NCBI GenBank assembly: GCA_023251725.1
Contig: JAHEYG010000012.1
Coordinates: 1 to 50,648, forward strand
DNA: 50,648 bases
Direction of reading: 5' to 3'
From: Sphingobacteriaceae bacterium
GTDB lineage: Bacteria; Bacteroidota; Bacteroidia; B-17B0; Aurantibacillaceae
Shown: piece after piece, positions 17,546 through 25,246 of the stretch
Layout: each line of letters begins with the position of its first letter
Position numbering within the stretch: the first letter of the stretch is position 1
Translations under genes and position numbers: made by a program
The notes under the pieces: generated by a model
Told to the model about the DNA's origin: nothing
Database searches by the model: none
The model's input: only the letters and a program-made list of their open reading frames with translations

Positions 17546-18960
17546 TTCTCCGTGCCATATTTTAATGCGCCATCGTAATCAGGCGCTTTTAAACTTGTCC
17601 AGTATTGGCCCGTTTCGTGACCTGTTAATTCAAATTTTCCAAAAACTGTCCAATACGCTTTTTTAGTCATGGCATCATAATGCAAAATTCCTTTTTTAGC
17701 CTGATAAGCCTGAATTAAATTAAGGTTGATTAAAAAAATAAAAATTGCAGCAGTCGTTAATTTTACAGCATTATCCAATAAGGGCTTGTAAATATTGCTG
17801 TCGATAATTTTTTCAATAAATACACAAAGAAAAAAAACAAGAAAGGCGTAAGTTTGTACTAAAGCCCGCATCCCGAAACTACCGCCAAACCACCAGCACC
17901 ACCAGCTGGATATTAAATAAAGATTAATTAAAAAGTAAATTATTATGGGAATATTAAATTTAGGAATATATTTTTTTGATAAAAATATTCCGGCAATTGC
18001 AAAAATCATTATTGGAGTATACAACAACCAACCTTTTCGGTAACCAAATAAGACTTTTATAAATTTTGGATTTTCAAAATAAAATTTTGAGGCGTTGCCA
18101 TAAGAATTATACCAAAAAGAATCCGCATTAATTTTCCAATAAATCATTTGCGGCAGTAGCACTAAAAAAAAACAAAAAGCAATAATTGCGAGTTGTATCC
18201 AATGTGATTTAAAAAAAGTAAACGAAGTTTTAAAATCTGATTTATTTCTTATGCCGTATAAAACAAAAATTAATCCGGCGCTTGCTTCTGTGGGTCGGAT
18301 GAGAGTGGCTAAACCCAAAACAAGGCCCAAAAGAATACTGAATTTTATTTTTGGGGTTTCGTGCCATTTAACCGTGAGCCATAAGTATGAACAAAAAAGA
18401 AAAAACAAATAACTGTGAGTCATTTCTCCTTCATCAATAACATAATAAAATAAATTGGTTCCAAAAAAAAGTGTGAGTAATCCTATACTTACAGTAATTT
18501 CTTTAAAATAACGCAGCAAAAGACTTCGTAAAATTAATAAGGCGCAGGTAAAATAAAAAATAGTACCGTATTGAAGGGTATCTTTAAATCCATCAGAATA
18601 ACCATCTATTTTTTCTTTAGAATTGATGGCAATTTTGTAACCCACCAAAAAAGCCGGAAGATACATTAATGACATACCGTAAGTGGCCATTGGTATTCGA
18701 TGACCTGTAGGAGTTTCATTTAACCAGAAATCGTTATCAAACTTAAAACTTAAGTCGTGATGAATAAAAGTAGCCGGCAAATAAGCATAATATTGTTTTA
18801 CATCCCAAACAAATGGTGTGCCTTTATCCGGTTTCCATGCTTTCCAAAAATTGACATTCATCAAACAATAAATAGAAATGAGCAGCACTACAATTATTGA
18901 AATACTGAAATTTGTTTTTTTTTCAATTATTAGATTTGTATTGGATATTGTATTCTGCAT
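17542..18960 (-). CDS. multi-pass membrane protein, probable GT-C-type glycosyltransferase
   Basis: About eleven hydrophobic segments spread over 472 residues give a GT-C-like membrane topology. The first loop (WKAWKPDKGTPFVWDVKQYYAYLPA, about 42-66) has the acidic position usual in polyprenyl-phosphate-dependent transferases, and a conserved-looking tryptophan/glycine cluster (SWWCWWFGGSFGMR) occurs near residue 353. An ATG at 18960 is preferred to an upstream TTG at 18969. The gene stands 40 nt downstream of a GtrB-like GT2 and overlaps a DPM-like GT2, so it may use their lipid-linked sugar product. The family name is uncertain and the transferase role is inferred from topology and neighbours. 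Confidence 0.72.
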   Translation of the reverse strand: MQNTISNTNLIIEKKTNFSISIIVVLLISIYCLMNVNFWKAWKPDKGTPFVWDVKQYYAYLPATFIHHDLSFKFDNDFWLNETPTGHRIPMATYGMSLMYLPAFLVGYKIAINSKEKIDGYSDGFKDTLQYGTIFYFTCALLILRSLLLRYFKEITVSIGLLTLFFGTNLFYYVIDEGEMTHSYLFFLFCSYLWLTVKWHETPKIKFSILLGLVLGLATLIRPTEASAGLIFVLYGIRNKSDFKTSFTFFKSHWIQLAIIAFCFFLVLLPQMIYWKINADSFWYNSYGNASKFYFENPKFIKVLFGYRKGWLLYTPIMIFAIAGIFLSKKYIPKFNIPIIIYFLINLYLISSWWCWWFGGSFGMRALVQTYAFLVFFLCVFIEKIIDSNIYKPLLDNAVKLTTAAIFIFLINLNLIQAYQAKKGILHYDAMTKKAYWTVFGKFELTGHETGQYWTSLKAPDYDGALKYGTEK

Positions 18961-19000
18961 TTGGTACAACGATTATTATTTAAAAAGGCTTACTGTTAAA

Positions 19001-19936
19001 TTAAATAGTAATATTGGTTTCCTTTACTATGTATAAAGGCCTTTGCCGGATATCATTTTGAATTCTACTGATATATTCGCCAATAATACCGAGGCTCAAT
19101 AATTGAATACCTCCTAAAAACATAACGCTAATCATTAATGAAGTCCACCCTTTTGGTATTTGACCATCACCAAAAAAATAAGAGTAAAGCGAATAAGCAA
19201 TAAGCAAAAGCGAAATAAAAAAAACTACAAATCCCGAATAGGTGGCAATTCTTAAAGGCAAATCTGAAAATCCGGTAATACCGTCGAAAGCCAGTTTAAA
19301 TAATTTTTTATAAGTATAACCGGGTTCACCGGCAGCACGTTCTTCGCGATCGTATTCTACAAACGTTTGTTTAAAACCCGCCCAGGCAATTTGTCCGCGT
19401 AAAAATTTATTTCGTTCGGGCATGTGTTTAATAACATTGGCCATTTTACGGCTCATAATCCTATAATCCCCCGTATCTAATGGAATTTGTACATGTGAAA
19501 TCTTAGCGAGCAATCTGTAAAAAGTTTTGTAGGCAGCTTTTTTAAGAACATTTTTATCTTTACGAGATTTTCTTTTAGCATAAACATTTTCATAACCTTC
19601 TTTAAGTTTATGATACATCACTTCAATTAATTCAGGCGGGTCTTGCAAATCGGCATCAATGATGGCGATGGCGGCACCTTTTGAATAATCGAGCCCGGCG
19701 CTAACAGCTACCTGATGTCCGAAATTCCGACTTAAATCAATATATTTTATAGTGCTGTCATTCTTTGATAATTCCTCAATCAGTTCTATGGATTTATCTT
19801 TACTTCCATCGTTAACAAAAACTAATTCGTAAGTAATGCCAAATTTTTCAACAACGGGTTTTAGTCTGTTATACAGATTTGTGATATTCAACTCTTCATT
19901 ATAAATCGGAATAATTATTGACAACTCTAAATTCAT
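19001..19936 (-). CDS. GT2 glycosyltransferase of the GtrB/ArnC type (bactoprenyl sugar transferase)
   Basis: The GT-A domain occupies residues 1-225: SIIIPIYNEELNI, FVNDGSKDKS (about 40-49), IIDADLQDPPEL (about 93-104) and the GDYRIMSRK segment (about 156). Two C-terminal transmembrane helices (about 230-252 and 265-288) and a final basic tail match GtrB, ArnC and DPM-type enzymes that transfer a sugar to undecaprenyl phosphate. It has 311 residues with an ATG at 19936. It heads the minus-strand glycan operon running to 14.8 kb, with a weak promoter-like TATCTTTA just upstream. Confidence 0.92.
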   Translation of the reverse strand: MNLELSIIIPIYNEELNITNLYNRLKPVVEKFGITYELVFVNDGSKDKSIELIEELSKNDSTIKYIDLSRNFGHQVAVSAGLDYSKGAAIAIIDADLQDPPELIEVMYHKLKEGYENVYAKRKSRKDKNVLKKAAYKTFYRLLAKISHVQIPLDTGDYRIMSRKMANVIKHMPERNKFLRGQIAWAGFKQTFVEYDREERAAGEPGYTYKKLFKLAFDGITGFSDLPLRIATYSGFVVFFISLLLIAYSLYSYFFGDGQIPKGWTSLMISVMFLGGIQLLSLGIIGEYISRIQNDIRQRPLYIVKETNITI

Positions 19937-19998
19937 GTATTTGTAAAGATATTAAAATTATGGGAAATACGAATATTCGGTTAGGAAAACACAAGAGC

Positions 19999-20223
19999 TT
20001 ATTTGGCGATTTGAGTTTGGAGATTTAATAAATGATTTTCAATATTATTTTTATTCACCAAAAAATCCAAAGTCAGGAATGGTATCAATTTTCTTATTTT
20101 TGTTAGAATAAAAGCCATATAAAAATAACTACTCGCGGTCAGTAAAAATGGAGTTTTTATTTTTTTAGGAATAAAGCAAAAGAATGATGTAACAATGATA
20201 AAAAAAGAAGAAAATGTAAAGAA
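19999..20223 (-). pseudogene. open reading fragment without a start, possible decayed membrane-protein gene
   Basis: The 314-base gap between two glycosyltransferase genes holds a 74-codon open frame on the minus strand that ends at TAA 19999-20001. It reads as a hydrophobic stretch followed by a basic segment (FLLTASSYFYMAFILTKIRK), like the end of a membrane protein. A stop precedes it at 20224, the only ATG is internal, and a short ATG-led frame in another phase covers the upstream side, so a frameshift could have broken a small gene. It may also be chance in AT-rich DNA. Confidence 0.3.
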
Positions 20224-20250
20224 TTAAATAACATAATTCAAATTAAAATA

Positions 20251-21771
20251 TTATTTTAATTTATAAATTAGCAAGCCCCTATGATAGCCAATAATTTTAT
20301 CTTTGAAATTATTAGGATACGTTTTATTGAAAACACTTGAATCAGTTAACACCATGTATTGAATATTTTTTGAATTCATCAGCCAATCGATCCATTCTTT
20401 AGTAGCTCCATATTCTATTGTCCAACCTCTCTGATTCATTAAATACAAACTGTTACAATACGTATTATCAAATGCGCATAAAGTAATATCGTGGCGGTTA
20501 ATTCCTAAACTTCTTAACTTTGGTTCTAGATCTTCGTACACTCTAAAGTCGCCGGTATAAGCAAACACTGAAGAGTCGTGTCTTTCCATATAACTTTGTT
20601 TACACCAATGGCCTGAACTTTTAGCGTAGTAAAGTAAAATAAATAAAGTTAGGTATTTTAAGGGCGGAAAATAAGTATTGGCTAATCGTGTCACCATGTC
20701 TACAAAAGTTAATAAAAGTAGAAACACACAGGGTAACAATGTAATAATATAGTAATCATGATTTCTGAACTGAACAAACATTAAATATAAAAAACAGGCC
20801 GAACCTAATACGGTTAAGAAGAAAATGGAGAAAAGCATGCGACTTACAAACCTAAAACCTATTATTAAAGAACAGATAATGTAGAATATTAAATGATACA
20901 TTCCTTGAGAATAATAATGCGGAATCCAAGTGACTTTAATGTATTTCCATATATCGAGCGCTTCTTTTTTATCAGTCACAATTTTCTGAGTTAATAAAAA
21001 TGCATCACTATGGTATTTTTCGCTTAACCAACCGGCATATTTATACCATGCGGTCACAGTAATGATGGCTATTAAACTCAGGGAAAGGGCTAAAATTTTA
21101 TTCGAAATTAAGACGCCTGAATTTTTGGTTTTACTAAAAAATTTCATGTAATCTAAAACCACCAATCCAATCATAACACCAAATGCGATTAAAGAAGTTA
21201 TTTTTACCAAAGCTGCCATTAAGGCGAAACCGAAAAATAAAAACAAATATTTTTTATTGGATAAGTTAAAATATTTAATGGCATAGAACCAGGCCGCTAA
21301 AACAAAACCTAAACTGGTTGTATCTGGTAAAAAATTGGCGCTGTAATAAATTAAAACCGGCGAAAAATAAGCTACTCCAACCGAAGCAATAGAAAGTAAA
21401 TAATTTTTTGTAACCGAATAATTTAAAAAACAAAAAAGTAAAAGTCCCAATACAAGAGTCAATAAAACAAAAATTTTATAGTAAAATTCCTTAAAACCAA
21501 AAAGTTTATAAAGAAGGGCTACCGAATAATTTACGAATGGAAACTCCAGTCCGGTTATACCTTCGCCATCCAAAGCTTTATGAATTCTTGGTTTAAAAAA
21601 ATTCAAATTCTCCTGATAATAATTGAGAGCAATTGAAGCTCGTTCGCACTGTGCCCATGAATGAATAGAACATGGCCTTTTATGAAGGTGCTTATAAACG
21701 CCTACATATCTATAAAATAAATGTAGAGAAATAAGAAAGAAAACAAGCAGTAATATATTTCTTAGTTTCAT
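20251..21771 (-). CDS. GT39-like membrane glycosyltransferase
   Basis: This 506-residue multi-pass protein has about twelve hydrophobic helices. The first large periplasmic loop (HSWAQCERASIALNYYQENL, about 38-57, then GLEFPFVNY about 73-81) matches the ArnT/PMT_2-like group, which moves a sugar from a polyprenyl phosphate donor to a lipid, glycan or protein. The C-terminal 110 residues form a soluble extracytoplasmic domain. The ATG at 21771 overlaps the stop of the upstream methyltransferase (ATGA), so the two are translationally coupled. The acceptor is unknown. Lipid A, O-glycan and glycoprotein are all possible. Confidence 0.82.
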   Translation of the reverse strand: MKLRNILLLVFFLISLHLFYRYVGVYKHLHKRPCSIHSWAQCERASIALNYYQENLNFFKPRIHKALDGEGITGLEFPFVNYSVALLYKLFGFKEFYYKIFVLLTLVLGLLLFCFLNYSVTKNYLLSIASVGVAYFSPVLIYYSANFLPDTTSLGFVLAAWFYAIKYFNLSNKKYLFLFFGFALMAALVKITSLIAFGVMIGLVVLDYMKFFSKTKNSGVLISNKILALSLSLIAIITVTAWYKYAGWLSEKYHSDAFLLTQKIVTDKKEALDIWKYIKVTWIPHYYSQGMYHLIFYIICSLIIGFRFVSRMLFSIFFLTVLGSACFLYLMFVQFRNHDYYIITLLPCVFLLLLTFVDMVTRLANTYFPPLKYLTLFILLYYAKSSGHWCKQSYMERHDSSVFAYTGDFRVYEDLEPKLRSLGINRHDITLCAFDNTYCNSLYLMNQRGWTIEYGATKEWIDWLMNSKNIQYMVLTDSSVFNKTYPNNFKDKIIGYHRGLLIYKLK

Positions 21772-22514
21772 TTTACGGTTTTAATTCCTTTAGCGTAAAC
21801 ACTTACTCCTACCGGCAAGCCCAAATATTTAAAAACAAAATTTTCAGTTTTAATTAATTTAATTAATAAAGCATTAATTTTTGGATTGAAGTCTTTTAAA
21901 TGATCTTTCGGTGCTTTGTTTTTAATGAACAAATAAATAAATCTTTGAAATAATCGGTAAGCCGTTGTTGGAAAGTATAACAAACAATTCCAATAAGTAT
22001 TTGTAACGACTTTAAAACCTGTTTTCTCCATTTTATTTTTAAGTTCAACCGCATTGTACCTTCTGAAATGTTGGTTAACTACATCGTGTTCGCTCCACAA
22101 ATACATAAATGCCGGAACAAAAACATATAACTCGCCGTTAGGTTTAAGAAGTTTATGCCAGTTTTGTAAAGCCATCATATCGTCTTTTAAATGTTCTAAA
22201 GAATCGGAGGCAATAATAATATCAAAACTGGCCTCCTCAAAATCAGGGAAGTGACCATCCATTACATAAACATTTTCAACTCCTCTTTGCTTACATACCT
22301 CAACTGCTTTTTCGCTGACATCAAGTCCATGTAAATTATAGAATCCAATATTTTTTAAATCCAATAATAATGCACCGCCGGCGCAGCCAACATCCAGAAT
22401 TTTAAGACTTCTGTTTTTTGCAAAAAATAATTTTAAAATAGCATCGCGCCTTCCAAGAAACCACCAATTACTTTCTTCTTTAAGATGGTATTTTATTTCG
22501 TAGTCAACATCCAT
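21768..22514 (-). CDS. class I SAM-dependent methyltransferase
   Basis: This 248-residue enzyme has the SAM-binding motif ILDVGCAGGALLLDL (about 36-50), the acidic post-I region (HGLDVSEKAVEVC, about 57-69) and IIASDSLEHLKDD (about 92-104). Such Methyltransf_11/23-type enzymes are frequent in glycan loci next to GT-C transferases. A hydrophobic helix near residues 170-190 may touch the membrane. It begins one base after the stop of the lipoprotein gene and overlaps the GT39-like gene by 4 nt, so all three form an operon. Confidence 0.87.
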   Translation of the reverse strand: MDVDYEIKYHLKEESNWWFLGRRDAILKLFFAKNRSLKILDVGCAGGALLLDLKNIGFYNLHGLDVSEKAVEVCKQRGVENVYVMDGHFPDFEEASFDIIIASDSLEHLKDDMMALQNWHKLLKPNGELYVFVPAFMYLWSEHDVVNQHFRRYNAVELKNKMEKTGFKVVTNTYWNCLLYFPTTAYRLFQRFIYLFIKNKAPKDHLKDFNPKINALLIKLIKTENFVFKYLGLPVGVSVYAKGIKTVK

Positions 22515-22515
22515 T

Positions 22516-23058
22516 TTACTCGGCTTTGAATGTTACATTAAAATCATCAATGTCAAATTTTTCAAATTCACTTTTACTCAAATAACTAAAAACATTTATA
22601 CAAGTTAGTCTTATTCCTGTAGGCGCCCGTGGTACTAAAAGGGAATCTTTAAAATAACACCATTTATTCGGTTCAGTAATTGAACCATTAATCCAGATGG
22701 GATTCCAGGTAATCATTGAATCTTTTTGGTTTGTGGTAATAACAATAGTGCCACGGCTCTGAGGAATATTAGTTCTTGCCCAACCTTCAATAATAACTTT
22801 AATCTTTTTATCAATTTGAGCATCTTGCAATATTAAAGAATAACCTATACCAAAAGCGTTAGCGGCATCTGTTCTTGAAAAATAAATGCCCGAGTGAGCC
22901 TCACCTTGAGTTTTGGTAACTTCTCCTAAAATTTTATTTTCAAAGTTAAGATTAATTTTTTCGATAACGCCTCTTTGAGAAGAACCATCTTCGCAAGAGG
23001 TAAAAAAAACAGTACTTACAAAACCAATTAACAGAATAAGATTTTTATGAATTCCCAT
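22516..23058 (-). CDS. lipoprotein with predicted jelly-roll-like domain (paralogue of neighbour)
   Basis: The protein starts with a lipoprotein signal (MGIHKNLILLIGFVSTVFF then TSC), giving acylation at about Cys22 and likely outer-membrane or surface location. The ATG at 23058 is preferred over an in-frame ATG at 23124 because it gives the lipobox signal peptide and lies just downstream of a TATATTTG element. The mature part (about 158 aa) is a beta-rich domain with an AHSG motif, an FGIGYSLIL strand and a closing FDIDDF motif, all shared in order with the upstream gene product. This resembles carbohydrate-binding jelly rolls, but no family was identified. It sits one base ahead of the methyltransferase gene. 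Confidence 0.78.
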   Translation of the reverse strand: MGIHKNLILLIGFVSTVFFTSCEDGSSQRGVIEKINLNFENKILGEVTKTQGEAHSGIYFSRTDAANAFGIGYSLILQDAQIDKKIKVIIEGWARTNIPQSRGTIVITTNQKDSMITWNPIWINGSITEPNKWCYFKDSLLVPRAPTGIRLTCINVFSYLSKSEFEKFDIDDFNVTFKAE

Positions 23059-23072
23059 CTCAATTATTTTAT

Positions 23073-23080
23073 CAAATATA
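23073..23080 (-). promoter_or_regulatory. -7 promoter element (TATATTTG) for the lipoprotein-methyltransferase-GT39 operon
   Basis: This is a perfect minus-strand TAnnTTTG match 14 bases upstream of the ATG at 23058. It lies inside the longer alternative reading frame from 23124, which supports the shorter start. Confidence 0.5.
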
Positions 23081-23200
23081 TTAAATAATTCTTGAGTTTT
23101 TCTACTCAGATTGGGAATGTGCAAACAAACATTAATAATGAATTAATTCACTTAAAGCAATTCAACAATTTTGGGAGAATTATCTTTTTTGATAAGCCTG

Positions 23201-23731
23201 TCAATTATAGTTAGGTTCAGAATAGGTAATGACTAGATCATCAATATCAAAATAAGATTTAGCATCTACATTATCAAGTAGAATATAAATTGTAGTATTG
23301 GGTTTGATTAACTTCGGATTGAGCACAAAACCCTGGGTTAAGTTACTCCATTCATTGGGAGTCTTAAGAATGGCTTTAGGATTACATCCTTGCCATAATA
23401 AAATACTATCATTTCTTGATACCGAGCAAATAATGTCACAGTTATTATTTAGATTCCCTGTTCTTATCCAGGCACTAATATTAACGACTAAATTTTTTCC
23501 TACAAGCGAATCGGGAATTAAAAATGTATAAATGAGTCCGAATCTATTTCCGGAATCAATATGACATATTTTTTTACCCGAATGGGCCGTTGAGCTTTCA
23601 ACAATAGTATTATAATTGGATATATTATCCATATTAAGATTTTCAATTTGCTTGAATAGAGGAGCGTTTTTTTCATCATCACCACATCCAAAAAAAACTA
23701 AGCTTGATATAACAATTAAAATTTTTTTCAT
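23201..23731 (-). CDS. lipoprotein with predicted jelly-roll-like domain
   Basis: A lipoprotein signal peptide (MKKILIVISSLVFFGC) gives a lipidated cysteine at residue 16. The mature domain shares the order of motifs with the next gene's product: a TAHSG segment, a FGLIYTFLI strand, a central W-containing loop (ILLWQGCNP), and a terminal FDIDDLVITY. It has 176 residues and no recognised catalytic motif. A carbohydrate-binding or surface-adhesion role is possible given the fold and the glycan genes downstream. A 142-base gap separates it from the paralogue, which has its own promoter element. The function is unknown. Confidence 0.75.
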   Translation of the reverse strand: MKKILIVISSLVFFGCGDDEKNAPLFKQIENLNMDNISNYNTIVESSTAHSGKKICHIDSGNRFGLIYTFLIPDSLVGKNLVVNISAWIRTGNLNNNCDIICSVSRNDSILLWQGCNPKAILKTPNEWSNLTQGFVLNPKLIKPNTTIYILLDNVDAKSYFDIDDLVITYSEPNYN

Positions 23732-23830
23732 GATTTTTTTATTTACGATAGTTTTGCGAATTTATGAATTTATAAGATGGCATTAAAGTTATAAATTAAA
23801 ATAATAAAATTAATAGGAAGAAACAGTAAT

Positions 23831-24487
23831 TTATATTACCATTTCAGGAATTTCTCCTTCAATTATTAATTTTCCTGCTGTTGCATTTTTTATTTGTTCA
23901 ATACTAATGCCCGGAGCTCTTTCAATAAGTTTGAATCCTCCTTCAGGCAATATATCGTAAACACCGAGTTCTGTCACGATTTTTTTAATACATTTTACAC
24001 CGGTTAAGGGCAACGAACATTTTGGTAATAATTTAGATTCGCCGGCTTTATTTACCTGTTGCATAGCTACAATTATGTTTTTTGCAGAAGCTACTAAATC
24101 CATTGCTCCTCCCATTCCTTTCACCATTTTTCCGGGAATTTTCCAGTTGGCAATATCGCCGTTTTCACTTACTTCCATTGCGCCCAAAATAGTTAAAGCT
24201 ACTTTTTGAGCTCTTATCATTCCAAAACTCATAGCCGAATCAAATATAGAAGCGCTCGGCAATAAGGTAACGGTTTGTTTACCGGCGTTAATTAAATCTG
24301 CATCCTCTTCGCCTTCGTAAGGAAAAGGACCCATTCCTAAAATTCCGTTTTCGGATTGTAGCTCCACATTAATTCCTTCCGGAATAAAATTAGCCACTAA
24401 GGTTGGAATGCCGATGCCAAGGTTAACATACATTCCGTCTTTTACTTCGCGTGCAATGCGTTTGGCAATTCCGTTTTTATCTAACAT
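23831..24487 (-). CDS. scoB: 3-oxoacid CoA-transferase, subunit B
   Basis: This is the beta subunit of a class I CoA-transferase that moves CoA between succinyl-CoA or acetyl-CoA and acetoacetate or another ketoacid. The catalytic glutamate is Glu46 in the SENG motif (LQSENGILGMGP). The GIGIPT segment (24-29) and the GGAMDLV motif (about 145) are typical. The 218-aa length is standard. It starts 5 nt after the subunit A stop, so the two form a two-gene operon. Symbols scoB, atoA and pcaJ apply to the same fold. The substrate cannot be fixed from sequence. Confidence 0.93.
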   Translation of the reverse strand: MLDKNGIAKRIAREVKDGMYVNLGIGIPTLVANFIPEGINVELQSENGILGMGPFPYEGEEDADLINAGKQTVTLLPSASIFDSAMSFGMIRAQKVALTILGAMEVSENGDIANWKIPGKMVKGMGGAMDLVASAKNIIVAMQQVNKAGESKLLPKCSLPLTGVKCIKKIVTELGVYDILPEGGFKLIERAPGISIEQIKNATAGKLIIEGEIPEMVI

Positions 24488-24492
24488 AATAA

Positions 24493-25203
24493 TTATTTTT
24501 TTCTTACGGTTCTTTGTTCAATTCGTTTTTCGTATTTTTCTCCTTGAAAAATGCGGTGTACATAAATTCCCGGAGTGTGAATATGGTCGGGATTTAATTC
24601 GCCGGCCGGAACCAATTGTTCAACTTCTGCAATGGTAATTTTACCGGCCATCGCCATCATCGGATTAAAATTGCGGGCGGTGGAGCGATAAATTAAATTT
24701 CCGGCGGTATCGCCTTTCCAGGCTTTTACAATGGCAAAATCAGATTCAAAAGCGTGCTCCATTAAATATTCTTTTTCTTCGCCGTTAAATTTAAATTTGC
24801 GAACTTCTTTTCCATTCGCAATTTCTGTTCCCACTCCGGCAGGTGTATAAATTACCGGCATGCCATAACCGGCCGCCAAACACCGCGTAGCTAAAGTTCC
24901 TTGCGGAATTAAATCTACTTCTAATTCTCCGCTCAACATCTGCCTCTCAAACTCCGCATTCTCTCCTACATAACTCGAAATCATTTTTTTAATTTGTTTG
25001 GTCTGCAATAATAATCCCAAACCAAAATCATCCACACCGGCATTATTACTAATGCAAGTTAAACCTTTTACACCTTTTTTTACCATGGCATTAATGCAAT
25101 TTTCGGGAATGCCGCATAATCCAAAACCACCTAACATTAAAGTCATGTTGTCTTTTAAATCTTTAATGGCTTCATCGGCATTTTTTACAACTTTGTTTAT
25201 CAT
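24493..25203 (-). CDS. scoA: 3-oxoacid CoA-transferase, subunit A
   Basis: This is the alpha subunit of the class I CoA-transferase, forming the oxyanion and CoA pocket with subunit B. The glycine-rich [13 protein letters not shown] motif (about 24-36) and [24 protein letters not shown] (about 84-107) are family hallmarks. Length is 236 aa. The ATG at 25203 lies about 23 bases downstream of a TAAATTTG promoter element. Together with scoB it would support ketone-body or branched ketoacid use. Names scoA, atoD and pcaI are alternatives. Confidence 0.93.
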   Translation of the reverse strand: MINKVVKNADEAIKDLKDNMTLMLGGFGLCGIPENCINAMVKKGVKGLTCISNNAGVDDFGLGLLLQTKQIKKMISSYVGENAEFERQMLSGELEVDLIPQGTLATRCLAAGYGMPVIYTPAGVGTEIANGKEVRKFKFNGEEKEYLMEHAFESDFAIVKAWKGDTAGNLIYRSTARNFNPMMAMAGKITIAEVEQLVPAGELNPDHIHTPGIYVHRIFQGEKYEKRIEQRTVRKK

Positions 25204-25225
25204 ATTATTTTTTAAAAATGTGAAA

Positions 25226-25233
25226 CAAATTTA
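25226..25233 (-). promoter_or_regulatory. -7 promoter element (TAAATTTG) for scoA-scoB
   Basis: This is a perfect minus-strand TAnnTTTG match 22 bases before the scoA ATG, in the short gap after the penicillin-binding protein gene. The -33 region has no clear TTTG. Confidence 0.45.
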
Positions 25234-25246
25234 ATATTAAAATTAA

